NCBI GenBank assembly: GCA_902802535.1
Contig: CADCML010000035.1
Location: 1 to 42,160 of the forward strand
DNA length: 42,160 nucleotides
Direction of reading: 5' to 3'
Source: an uncultured Bacteroidia bacterium
GTDB lineage: Bacteria; Bacteroidota; Bacteroidia; Bacteroidales; F082
In this document: positions 7,385 through 14,898 of the stretch, in pieces
Layout: each line of letters begins with the position of its first letter
How positions within the stretch are numbered: the stretch's first letter is position 1
The notes under the pieces: model-generated
Told to the model about the DNA's origin: nothing
Database searches by the model: none
The model's input: the letters and a program-made list of their open reading frames with translations, nothing else
Program-made: the position numbers and the translations under genes

Positions 7385-10303
7385 TTACAATTTACGAGCC
7401 ACTTCCTTCTCGGTGTAGCCTTCGATAATATCGCCAACCTTGATATCGTTGAAGTTCTCGATGTTGAGGCCGCAGTCCATGCCGGCGCTGACTTCCTTCA
7501 CGTCGTCTTTGTAACGTTTCAGGGAGCCGAGAAGGCCTGTGTAGACCACGATACCGTCGCGGATGACGCGAATCTTCGTGTTGCGCGTAATCTTGCCATC
7601 CAAGACCATGCAACCGGCGATGGTACCTACCTTGCTAATCTTGAAGGTTTCGCGGATTTCGAGGTTGCAGGTGACCACCTCTTCGATTTCGGGAGCCAAC
7701 ATGCCTTCGATAGCGGCCTTGATTTCCTCGATGGCGGTGTAGATGATGGAATACAGACGAATGTCAATCTTCTCATTCTCAGCCATCTTACGCGCTTGGG
7801 CGGTAGGACGCACGTTGAAGCCCACGATGACGGCATTGGAAGCCGAAGCCAGCATGACATCCGACTCGCTGATGGCACCCACCGACTTGTGAATCACGTT
7901 GACCTGCACCTCCTCGGTGGAAAGCTTCAGCAAGCTGTCGGCCAAAGCCTCCACGGAACCGTCCACGTCGGCCTTGACGATGATGTTCAGCTCCTTGAAG
8001 TCGCCGATGGCGATACGACGGCCGATTTCGTCCAAGGTGATGTGCGGACTGGTGCGACGTGTCTGTTCGCGCTGCAGCTGCTCACGACGATTGGCGATGG
8101 CTTTCACCTCGCGCTCGTCGGTCATCACGTTGAAGGCATCGCCCGGCATGGGAGCGCCGTTCAAGCCCAACAACAGCACTGGTGTGGATGGCCCAGCCTC
8201 CTTGACGGCACGGTTATGGTCGTCGAACATGGCCTTCACCTTGCCGTAAGTGGTGCCAGCCAGCACCATGTCGCCAATCTTCAAGGTGCCGTTTTGCACC
8301 AAAATCTTAGCCACATAGCCACGTCCCTTGTCCAAGGCGGACTCGATGACCGTACCCTTGGCGAGACGGTTCGGGTTGGCCTTCAAATCGAGGAATTCGG
8401 CCTCAAGCAGCACTTTTTCCAACAAAGCATCGACATTCAAGCCAATCTTTGCAGCGATTTCCTGGTCTTGGTACTTGCCGCCCCAGCTCTCGACAAGAAT
8501 GTTCATATTGGCCAACTGCTCACGAATCTTGTCTGGATTGGCAGTGGGCTTATCAATCTTATTCAGTGCGAAAACAATAGGCACGCCAGCGGCTTGGGCG
8601 TGGTTGATGGCCTCAACGGTTTGCGGCATCACGTTATCATCAGTGGCGATGACGATGATGGCCACGTCAGTAATCTTGGCACCACGGGCACGCATGGCGG
8701 TAAATGCCTCGTGACCAGGCGTATCCAAGAAGGTAATCTTTTTACCGCTTTCAGTGGTCACCTCGTAAGCACCAATGTGCTGGGTGATACCACCCGCCTC
8801 GCCGGCCACCACATTGGTGTTACGGATGTAGTCCAAAAGTTTGGTCTTGCCGTGGTCGACGTGACCCATGACCGTGACGACAGGAGCGCGGGGGACGAGG
8901 TCTTCTTCGCGGTCAATCTCTTCCGTCTCAGCGATGGCCTCTTGCACATCTGCACTGACAAAGTCGACTTGGAAGCCGAACTCTTCGGCCACCACGGTCA
9001 GGGCTTCGGCATCAAGACGCTGGTTGATGGAGACGGGCATACCGAGGCTCATGCAGGTGCCAATGACCTTCACCACAGGCACGTTCATCATGGTCGCCAA
9101 CTCGTTGGCGGTGACGAATTCGGTCACTTTCAAGACTTTCTTGTCTTCTTCCTGACGCATCATCTCCTCCATCATAGTGCCTGCCACTGCCTGACGCTTC
9201 TCGCGGCGGTGCTTGGAGGTCTTCGACTTGCCCATAGGAGCGAGGCGCGCCAAGGTGTCCTTAATCTGTTTCGAGATTTCCTCTTCGCTCAGTTCGGGCT
9301 TCTCTTCGCGCTTCGACTTCTTGTCTTTCTTGCTCAGTTTGGCGTTGTCTTTCTGGTTTTTCTTGTTGGCATTGTCGCCACCCTGTTGTTTCTGGCCCTT
9401 GCCTTGTTGCTTGTTACCATCTTGTTTCTTGCCGCCTTGGTTCACATTCGGACCAGTCGGGTTCTCCGACGAGCCTTCGGGCTTGCTGCCCATGATACGC
9501 TTGCGCTTACGTTTCTTCGAGTCACCCTTGCCGCCTTTCTTCTCGACTGGCAAATCCAAGGTTCCCAAAACGGTGGGACCCGTCAGTTTCGGTGCCTCCA
9601 GCTTAATGACTCTCGGCTCGTTGACCTTCTCTTCCTTCTTCTCGGGTTCCTTTTTCTGAGGAGGCTGTTGCTGCTTCTTCTCAGGTTTTGGTTGCTTCGG
9701 AGCATTGGGCTGTTTTTCTTGATTTCCCTGCTTTGCCTCAGCCTTCTGTTCTTTCTTCTCCTTTTCCTTTTTCTTCTCTTGACGAGGTTTCGGTTCAAGG
9801 TCAATCTTACCAAGGATCTTCAGCTGACTGCCAGTATCGGCAGGTTTCGCTTCCTGCTCAGCCTTTTCTTGCACTGGAGCAACCACCTTTTCAGCGGTTT
9901 CCTCTTTGGTTTCCGAAGGTTTCTCCTCCTTCGGCTCCTCGGGCTCGACATTGGAAGGCTTTGCGGTCTTCTTCACTGGCGACGACATTGTATTGCTGCG
10001 GATAATCACTTCATCGTGATCCTCTTCCTCAACGACTTTCTGCGATTGCATTGCCGAATCAACGGAAACACTACCACCCTTGTAAGAGAGGTTGCCCAAT
10101 TTCATGGCCTCGTTCTTAACCTCCTTCTCGCCCTGATATTCCTTCACGAGCAGCGCATACATGTCTGCCGTGAGTTTCGTGTTGGGAGAGGGATCCACCT
10201 GAAACCCCTTCTTACCGAGGAATTCCACAATGGTGTCCTTTCCCACATTGAACTCTTTTGCCGCTTTCGACAATCGAATTGAAAAATTAGTTTCTTCGGA
10301 CAT
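7385..10303 (-). CDS. infB: Translation initiation factor IF-2
   Basis: 972 residues. It delivers fMet-tRNA to the 30S subunit and promotes subunit joining with GTP hydrolysis. An N-terminal IF2_N-like segment ([25 protein letters not shown] by parts) leads into a long Lys/Glu/Gln-rich linker (~100-370), a second IF2_N module ([20 protein letters not shown]), then the G domain: G1 GHVDHGKT (~480), G2 [13 protein letters not shown]3 [10 protein letters not shown]4 NKID. EF-Tu-like domain II, domain III and the C-terminal domain follow, ending [12 protein letters not shown]. The start is the ATG at 10301-10303 ([11 protein letters not shown]); the open frame upstream translates nusA out of frame. 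The ATG lies inside the end of nusA, a 17-base overlap that implies translational coupling. Length is normal for Bacteroidota. Confidence 0.98.
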   Translation of the reverse strand: MSEETNFSIRLSKAAKEFNVGKDTIVEFLGKKGFQVDPSPNTKLTADMYALLVKEYQGEKEVKNEAMKLGNLSYKGGSVSVDSAMQSQKVVEEEDHDEVIIRSNTMSSPVKKTAKPSNVEPEEPKEEKPSETKEETAEKVVAPVQEKAEQEAKPADTGSQLKILGKIDLEPKPRQEKKKEKEKKEQKAEAKQGNQEKQPNAPKQPKPEKKQQQPPQKKEPEKKEEKVNEPRVIKLEAPKLTGPTVLGTLDLPVEKKGGKGDSKKRKRKRIMGSKPEGSSENPTGPNVNQGGKKQDGNKQQGKGQKQQGGDNANKKNQKDNAKLSKKDKKSKREEKPELSEEEISKQIKDTLARLAPMGKSKTSKHRREKRQAVAGTMMEEMMRQEEDKKVLKVTEFVTANELATMMNVPVVKVIGTCMSLGMPVSINQRLDAEALTVVAEEFGFQVDFVSADVQEAIAETEEIDREEDLVPRAPVVTVMGHVDHGKTKLLDYIRNTNVVAGEAGGITQHIGAYEVTTESGKKITFLDTPGHEAFTAMRARGAKITDVAIIVIATDDNVMPQTVEAINHAQAAGVPIVFALNKIDKPTANPDKIREQLANMNILVESWGGKYQDQEIAAKIGLNVDALLEKVLLEAEFLDLKANPNRLAKGTVIESALDKGRGYVAKILVQNGTLKIGDMVLAGTTYGKVKAMFDDHNRAVKEAGPSTPVLLLGLNGAPMPGDAFNVMTDEREVKAIANRREQLQREQTRRTSPHITLDEIGRRIAIGDFKELNIIVKADVDGSVEALADSLLKLSTEEVQVNVIHKSVGAISESDVMLASASNAVIVGFNVRPTAQARKMAENEKIDIRLYSIIYTAIEEIKAAIEGMLAPEIEEVVTCNLEIRETFKISKVGTIAGCMVLDGKITRNTKIRVIRDGIVVYTGLLGSLKRYKDDVKEVSAGMDCGLNIENFNDIKVGDIIEGYTEKEVARKL

Positions 10304-11534
10304 AGTTTCTTCTCTTTGTTTCGAACACATCCTTGACGGTCTCAATTTCAAGGTCGGCGCGATTGGCCACCTCTTCAGGTGTGTACGACAACACAGCCTT
10401 GGCCGTGTCGCAACCCATGTGGATGAGCGAGTCGATGACCCACTGGTCGATTTCGTCGGAGAACTCCTGCAAATCAACGTCTTCCTCAGCGCTGTTGGCT
10501 TCGCTGTTACGGTAAACGTCGATTTCATAACCCGTCAGTTTGCCTGCCAGCTTGATGTTGTAGCCGCCCTTACCAATAGCGAGGCTAATCTGGTCGTTCT
10601 CCATATACACATTGGCCATCGTGTTGTCGCTGCTCAGGACGATGTTCGTAATCTTGGCCGGGCTGAGGGCTCGGGTAATGAGTAGCACTGGATTGGTGGT
10701 CCAGTTGATGACGTCGATGTTCTCGTTGCGCAACTCGCGGACAATGCCGTGGATGCGCGTTCCCTTCATGCCGACGCAGGCACCGACGGGGTCGATGCGG
10801 TCGTCGTAGGACTCAACGGCAATCTTGGCACGTTGGCCAGGCTCGCGGACAATCTTCTTGATGGTGATGAGGCCATCGTAAATTTCGGGCACCTCAGCCT
10901 CAAGCAGACGCTGGAGGAAAATCTCGGAGGTACGCGACAGCGTGACCACCGGCGAGCCATTCACACTCTCAACGCTCTTCACGATGGAGCGGATGGTATC
11001 ACCTTTCTTATATATGTCGTTCGGGATTTGTTCAATTTTGGGCAAAATCAGCTCAATGCCCTCATCGTCGACAACCACAATCTCGCGCTTCCACACGTGA
11101 GCCACCTCGGCAGTGATGATTTCGCCGACCTTCTCCTTGTACTTCTGGAAGATGTTTTCCTTCTCATACTCAGACACTTTGGTCTGAAGGTTCTGGCGAA
11201 GGGCAAGAATGTCGCGGCGACCGAAGCTCTCGATACGCAGTTCCTCGTTCACTTCCTCGCCCACTTCGAAGTCAGGCTCAATCTTGATGGCATCCGACAG
11301 CTTGATTTGGCGCAGCGGGTCGGTCAGCTCGTCGTCCTCCACCACGGTGCGGTTGTGGTAAATTTCAAAGTCGCCCTTGTCGACGTTCACGATGATATCG
11401 ATAAAGTCGGTGGTGTCGGTTTCGAACTTCTTGTTCAACATGCCACGGAACACATCCTCGATGATGCGCATCATGGCCTCGCGGTCAATGTTCTTGAACT
11501 CCTTGAATTCGGAGAAAGTTGATTTATGATTCAG
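10287..11534 (-). CDS. nusA: Transcription termination/antitermination factor NusA (apparent CTG start)
   Basis: About 415 residues if begun at CTG 11534. It binds RNA polymerase and modulates pausing, termination and antitermination. The N-terminal domain includes [11 protein letters not shown]-like sequence ([20 protein letters not shown]) and [15 protein letters not shown]. The S1 domain follows, then KH domains with [19 protein letters not shown] and [20 protein letters not shown]. It ends in an acidic segment and a short helical repeat. The first in-frame ATG (11474) would cut off the conserved N-terminal helix: 20 further codons upstream translate to a segment containing [17 protein letters not shown], which matches other Bacteroidota NusA starts. 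No ATG, GTG or TTG exists in that frame before the rimP stop, only a CTG 4 bases after it. The start is therefore inferred and unusual. Middle gene of rimP-nusA-infB. Confidence 0.95.
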   Translation of the reverse strand: MNHKSTFSEFKEFKNIDREAMMRIIEDVFRGMLNKKFETDTTDFIDIIVNVDKGDFEIYHNRTVVEDDELTDPLRQIKLSDAIKIEPDFEVGEEVNEELRIESFGRRDILALRQNLQTKVSEYEKENIFQKYKEKVGEIITAEVAHVWKREIVVVDDEGIELILPKIEQIPNDIYKKGDTIRSIVKSVESVNGSPVVTLSRTSEIFLQRLLEAEVPEIYDGLITIKKIVREPGQRAKIAVESYDDRIDPVGACVGMKGTRIHGIVRELRNENIDVINWTTNPVLLITRALSPAKITNIVLSSDNTMANVYMENDQISLAIGKGGYNIKLAGKLTGYEIDVYRNSEANSAEEDVDLQEFSDEIDQWVIDSLIHMGCDTAKAVLSYTPEEVANRADLEIETVKDVFETKRRNYVRRN

Positions 11535-11538
11535 ATAT

Positions 11539-11994
11539 TTAAAATATGATTGCAGGTTTGATTTCCACTTTTTTACGGTTGAGAATCAGGTTGGGCTGCT
11601 CCTCAACGGGTTTCTTCTTCGAGGCTTTCTTGGGTGCAGGGGCAATTTCCACTTTCTCGGCGTCGAAGCTGATGAGTTTGCCTTGCAGTTTGCCAACTTC
11701 CTTGTCCTTCACTTCCACGTCCTTGCCCACATACTTCTGCAATTGGCGGTCCATCTTCAAGGCACCCGAAAGCCCCCACGAAAGCACACTCAGCTCGTAG
11801 TCCTCCACATCGCGGTCGAGCTTCTCGTTGATATAACAGCTCAAATCGGCGCAATGGTCGATGTTGACGGCCGTATCGGAGTCGATGTAGACCTCAATCA
11901 CATTGTTGGGCTTCACCTTCACCTCTACCAGAAAGCGGTCGGTACCGGCGAGGGCTTCTTCACAGAGGATTACTAATTGTTCTTTATTTATCAT
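11539..11994 (-). CDS. rimP: Ribosome maturation factor RimP
   Basis: 151 residues; needed for maturation of the 30S subunit. The RimP core is visible: EVKVKPNNVIEVYIDSD, then ADLSCYINEKLDRDVEDYEL and LSVLSWGLSGALK (the family has S-PGL/D at this point), and the C-terminal SH3-like part VGKDVEVKDKEVGKLQGKL. A basic insert (PKKASKKKPVEEQP) precedes the end. It is the first gene of the rimP-nusA-infB cluster, an order conserved across bacteria, with 4 bases before the proposed nusA CTG. The region upstream contains the inverted 9-bp-period element rather than an obvious promoter box. Confidence 0.95.
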   Translation of the reverse strand: MINKEQLVILCEEALAGTDRFLVEVKVKPNNVIEVYIDSDTAVNIDHCADLSCYINEKLDRDVEDYELSVLSWGLSGALKMDRQLQKYVGKDVEVKDKEVGKLQGKLISFDAEKVEIAPAPKKASKKKPVEEQPNLILNRKKVEIKPAIIF

Positions 11995-12008
11995 TGGTTA
12001 TCATTTAA

Positions 12009-12165
12009 CTACAGATTCAACAGATTATACAGATCCAATTCAAAATTATAAGGATGCAAGCATCCAATTGATACAGATTCACAACTTTCTCCCCTCATCT
12101 GTACAAATCCGCAGCCTTGGCTGCAAAATTTCCGTACTACAATCTGCATAATCTGTGCAATCTGT
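12009..12165. repeat. Inverted array of a 9-bp-period hexamer (element A, ACAGAT)
   Basis: ACAGAT occurs at 12011, 12020 and 12029, exactly 9 bases apart. The reverse complement ATCTG(C/T) occurs at 12141, 12150 and 12159, again exactly 9 apart, giving two ~27-base arms that pair. The interior has two small hairpins, GGATGCAAGCATCC and GCAGCCTTGGCTGC, and another ACAGATT. It fills most of the 11995-12234 gap upstream of rimP and downstream of tRNA-Gln. No protein-coding frame in it is convincing. See the matching elements at 24276 and 31549. Confidence 0.85.
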
Positions 12166-12187
12166 AGTTTCTCTCCAAACTTCAAAT

Positions 12188-12216
12188 AAAAAAACCTGTT
12201 ACTCAAAGTAGCAGGT
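12188..12216 (-). terminator. Terminator of tRNA-Gln
   Basis: ACCTGTTAC (12194-12202) and GTAGCAGGT (12208-12216) form a 9-position stem with one mismatch around a TCAAA loop. On the minus strand it ends in a run of seven T. It lies 19 bases beyond the tRNA 3' end. Confidence 0.75.
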
Positions 12217-12234
12217 CTTTTCTTCCACCTCAAG

Positions 12235-12305
12235 TTGTCGAGCAAGGATTCGAACCTTGACAGGCAGAACCAAAATCTGCAGTGCTGCCATTACACCACT
12301 CGACA
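12235..12305 (-). tRNA. tRNA-Gln (anticodon TTG)
   Basis: 71 bases on the minus strand. The acceptor stem TGTCGAG pairs with CTCGACA, with discriminator A at 12235. The D arm contains GTGTAATGGCAGCAC. The anticodon stem GCAGA/TCTGC encloses the loop TTTTGGT with anticodon TTG, which reads CAA as glutamine. The T arm carries the usual GGTTCGAATCC. CCA is not encoded. A strong promoter match precedes it and a terminator follows, so it is a single-gene transcript. Confidence 0.96.
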
Positions 12306-12328
12306 TCATTCGTTCCTGAATGCGGCTG

Positions 12329-12358
12329 CAAAAGTACAACTTATTTCGTTACGCGCAA
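12329..12358 (-). promoter_or_regulatory. Promoter of tRNA-Gln (TTG-N19-TACTTTTG)
   Basis: Minus-strand TTG (12356-12358), 19 bases, then TACTTTTG (12329-12336) fits the Bacteroidota housekeeping consensus TTTG / TAnnTTTG with good spacing. The tRNA begins 23 bases downstream of the -7 box. Confidence 0.7.
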
Positions 12359-12432
12359 GCGTTTTTTTCGATTTTTTTGAAAAAAACTGCATTTCCTGTA
12401 CTGAAAGCACAATTTTGCAGTTATTCTCCATA

Positions 12433-12459
12433 TTGATAAGCCAAAAAAAACTATCTTTG
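12433..12459 (+). promoter_or_regulatory. Promoter of the CsgG-like operon (TTG-N16-TATCTTTG)
   Basis: TTG at 12433-12435 and TATCTTTG at 12452-12459 match the Bacteroidota consensus, though the 16-base spacing is a little short. The CsgG-like ATG is 53 bases further on. With the tRNA promoter on the other strand this makes 12306-12512 a divergent promoter region; nothing else was seen in it. Confidence 0.6.
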
Positions 12460-12512
12460 CAAATTTGAACAAACCATCGGACAAAAATCATAAACAAATA
12501 ATTTTCAAACAG

Positions 12513-13391
12513 ATGAAAAACATCAGACTAATTGCAATCCTCGCGCTGTTGGCCATTTTTGGCACCACCGCGAGCGCCCAAGAGGGCAAGACGCTGAAAC
12601 GGAAAGTGGCCATCGGTCGTTTCACCAATGAGACCCAATATGGCAAAGGCATCTTCTACGACCGCGAGAACGATCCCATGCGCAAACAGGCTATGGACAT
12701 TCTCTCATCGAAGTTGGCCGCCAGCGGCAAGTTCATTCTTTTGGAACGCGACGACCTTGATGTCCTCGTGAAAGAGGCCGGTACCGAAATGCAGAAAATC
12801 GGTGCCGATTACATCATCCTCGGCTCCATCACCCAATTTGGCCGCAAGACCGAAGGCGACGAGCGCATCTTCAGCTCCACAAAGACCCAAACCGTTGAAG
12901 CTGCGGTGAATGTCCGCCTCGTCGATGTAGCTTCAGGCCTCATCATCTATTCCGACGAAGCCAAAGGCCAAGCCGAAACCTCGTCGAAGACCACTTTGGG
13001 CATTGGCGGCACTGCCGGTTTCGATGCCACGCTGAGCGACAAGGCCATCTCGGCTGCCCTCACCCAACTCGTGGAAAACATCATCAACAAGTGCATGGAC
13101 AAGCCGTGGCGTGGCTATGTACTGACCATTGACGACGATGATTATGTCATTTCAGGTGGAGCATCGCAAGGCATCACCCCGGGCACCAAGTTCGGCTTAT
13201 ATAAAAAAGGTAAGATGGTAAACAACCCGCAAACCGGAGCCAACGTCGAGCTTCCCGGCAAAAGATTGGGCCAAGTCACCGTGACCGCCAACTACGGCGA
13301 CACACCTGAGACCGAAATCTCATTCGCCACCTACGAAGGTGAAAAAATTGACAATGACCATCTTGAACTTTATTATCTATTGGAGGAATAA
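12513..13391 (+). CDS. CsgG/HfaB-family outer-membrane assembly protein
   Basis: 292 residues from the ATG at 12513, chosen because MKNIRLIAILALLAIFGTTASAQ is a clean signal peptide; an upstream in-frame TTG at 12465 would bury it. The CsgG-like core shows KVAIGRFTNET near the mature N-terminus, SSKLAASGKFILLERDDLD, GADYIILGSITQFG and AAVNVRLVDVASGLIIYSDEAKG. Unlike E. coli CsgG it lacks an obvious lipobox Cys. In E. coli, CsgG forms the secretion channel for curli. In many other bacteria a CsgG-like protein sits beside DUF4810 and GNA1162 lipoproteins, exactly as here, with no curli genes, so a curli role is not implied. First gene of a four-gene unit; 3 bases separate it from the next ATG. 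Confidence 0.9.
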   Translation: MKNIRLIAILALLAIFGTTASAQEGKTLKRKVAIGRFTNETQYGKGIFYDRENDPMRKQAMDILSSKLAASGKFILLERDDLDVLVKEAGTEMQKIGADYIILGSITQFGRKTEGDERIFSSTKTQTVEAAVNVRLVDVASGLIIYSDEAKGQAETSSKTTLGIGGTAGFDATLSDKAISAALTQLVENIINKCMDKPWRGYVLTIDDDDYVISGGASQGITPGTKFGLYKKGKMVNNPQTGANVELPGKRLGQVTVTANYGDTPETEISFATYEGEKIDNDHLELYYLLEE

Positions 13392-13394
13392 GCC

Positions 13395-13742
13395 ATGAAA
13401 AAAATCATCCTTGCCACCCTTTGCCTTTTTGTTTCCACATTGTTCACCTCTTGTGGCGTAGGCAACTATACTGTCACTTCGGGCATCGAGGACAAGGCCG
13501 CCGTGTGTTTTTCGGCCTCATCCGCCTACGACATTGACGTCACCATCGATGGTCAGCAGTATACGACCAGCACCGTGAAAGACATCGCACACAAAACCCG
13601 CCGCAACATAAAGCAGACTGCCAAACAGTCAATCATCACCATGCCCGGTCGCCACAAAGTGGAAGTGAAACGCAATGGTACGACCGTCTATTCCAAGGAA
13701 GTGATGCTCTCGACCGGCGAAACCAAAATCATCGAGTTATGA
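13395..13742 (+). CDS. Small lipoprotein of the CsgG-like operon
   Basis: 115 residues with a type II signal peptide, lipobox LFTSC at residues ~16-20. The mature part is beta-rich (YDIDVTIDGQQYTTSTVKD, then ITMPGRHKVEVKRNGTTVY) and recalls PEGA-like carbohydrate- or wall-associated folds, but no family is recognised with confidence. Its last codon overlaps the start of the next gene (ATGA), indicating translational coupling. It is inserted between the CsgG-like gene and the DUF4810 gene, which are usually adjacent. Confidence 0.8.
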   Translation: MKKIILATLCLFVSTLFTSCGVGNYTVTSGIEDKAAVCFSASSAYDIDVTIDGQQYTTSTVKDIAHKTRRNIKQTAKQSIITMPGRHKVEVKRNGTTVYSKEVMLSTGETKIIEL

Positions 13743-14188
13743 AGAAACTGATTGTTCTTCTCGGACTTGCAGTGGCGCTCAGCTCGTGCGAGGTCAAGTC
13801 AAACCTCTACAACTGGGGGAACAAGAGCAGCTCAAAAAACGCCACGGAATACGAGTCGAGCGTGTACAACTACTATCATTCGCAGTCACCAGAAAGCCTC
13901 TGTGCCTTACTATGCGAATACGAATACATGGTTACCCATCCGGGCGGCGAGCGCGGCGTTGTGCCTCCGGGCATCTGCGCCGAGTATGGCTACCTGCTGC
14001 TCAGTCCCAACACACCGCAAATCTTCAGCGCACACGCCACAAAACGGCAGAAAGAGCGTTTCAGCTCGGGCGACTATAGTGCCACGTTCCGCGAAAAAGG
14101 AATATCAATGCTCCAGAAAGAGATTGAGCTCTATCCTGAATCCGCTGTATTCATCCAACCCCTCATCAAGAAATTCAGCCAACAATGA
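13739..14188 (+). CDS. DUF4810 lipoprotein
   Basis: 149 residues; signal peptide with lipobox ALSSC. The mature start SNLYNWGNKSS (family pattern LYxWGxY) and the later GICAEYGYLLLSPN, then YSATFREKGISMLQKEIELYPES, fit DUF4810, a periplasm-facing lipoprotein family nearly always found between CsgG-like and GNA1162/DUF799 genes. The start overlaps the preceding stop and the stop overlaps the following start by four bases each. Role unknown; presumably part of an outer-membrane complex with its two partners. Confidence 0.85.
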   Translation: MKKLIVLLGLAVALSSCEVKSNLYNWGNKSSSKNATEYESSVYNYYHSQSPESLCALLCEYEYMVTHPGGERGVVPPGICAEYGYLLLSPNTPQIFSAHATKRQKERFSSGDYSATFREKGISMLQKEIELYPESAVFIQPLIKKFSQQ

Positions 14189-14871
14189 GAAAGCACACCA
14201 TCATCCTGATTGCGGCCTGTGCCGTGCTGTTCGCCTCATGCGGAACCAACGCAACCTTCACACGCGGCGAACTCTACCCGAAAATGTATGAGGAAAAGCC
14301 TGTGACCTTGTTGGTAATGCCACCCATCAACAACTCCAACAACGTGGAAGCCAAGGATTTGCTTTACACTTCGATAAGCCAACCTTTGGCCGAGGCAGGC
14401 TACTACGTCATCTCGCCCCATTTGGCCATGGAAATTTTCAAGGCCGAGAGTGCCTACGATGCGGAGTTGTTCATCAACAATAGCGTAACGCCGTTCGGCA
14501 AGGTGTTTGGGGCCGATGCCGTCATCTTCACCACCATCGATGAGTGGAAGAAGCAAGGCTTTGGCATTCGCACCAACATCTCCTACATCGTGAAATCCAC
14601 CCGCTCCAACGAAATCATCTTCGACCGCTCCTGCGACCTCTATTTGGACTTGCAAGACAACAACTATTATGGTGGCGGAATTGTAGGCGCATTGGCCAAT
14701 GTCGCAGTTTCGGCCATCAACACCGCCCTGACCGACCACATCGTGGCGGCCCGCAAGTGCAACGCCTACATCTTCAAGGACATACCGCAAGGCAAATACC
14801 GCAAGGAATACCAGCAAGACCGTGAGATTGCTGCCGAAGCGAAAAACGTGACGAAGACCGTAAAACAATAA
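14185..14871 (+). CDS. GNA1162/DUF799 family lipoprotein
   Basis: 228 residues; lipobox LFASC near residue 20. The family pattern is clear: PVTLLVMPPINNSNNVEAKD, LAEAGYYVISPHLAME, FGKVFGADAVIFTTIDEW, ISYIVKSTRSNEIIFDRS, and a small Gly/Ala-rich segment GGGIVGALANVAVSAIN. The Neisseria homologue GNA1162 is a surface-exposed lipoprotein with a fold related to ligand-binding or CsgG-like domains. It ends the four-gene unit; the DUF2723 gene begins 27 bases downstream without a clear promoter box and may be read through. Confidence 0.88.
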   Translation: MRKHTIILIAACAVLFASCGTNATFTRGELYPKMYEEKPVTLLVMPPINNSNNVEAKDLLYTSISQPLAEAGYYVISPHLAMEIFKAESAYDAELFINNSVTPFGKVFGADAVIFTTIDEWKKQGFGIRTNISYIVKSTRSNEIIFDRSCDLYLDLQDNNYYGGGIVGALANVAVSAINTALTDHIVAARKCNAYIFKDIPQGKYRKEYQQDREIAAEAKNVTKTVKQ

Positions 14872-14898
14872 GTTAACCCAAAAACAACAAATACCATT

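Noticed and set aside
7796-10282. 828-codon open frame on the plus strand
   Set aside because: It is the antisense shadow of infB, in which the GC-rich, Lys/Glu-rich coding strand leaves few stops; its Leu/Phe/His-rich translation has no domain and infB is certain.
12465-12512. Upstream TTG start for the CsgG-like protein
   Set aside because: It would put 16 polar residues before a perfect signal peptide and lies within six bases of the -7 promoter box.
14236-14868. 210-codon frame antisense to the GNA1162-like gene
   Set aside because: Shadow of a well-supported lipoprotein gene; no signal, motif or independent start context.
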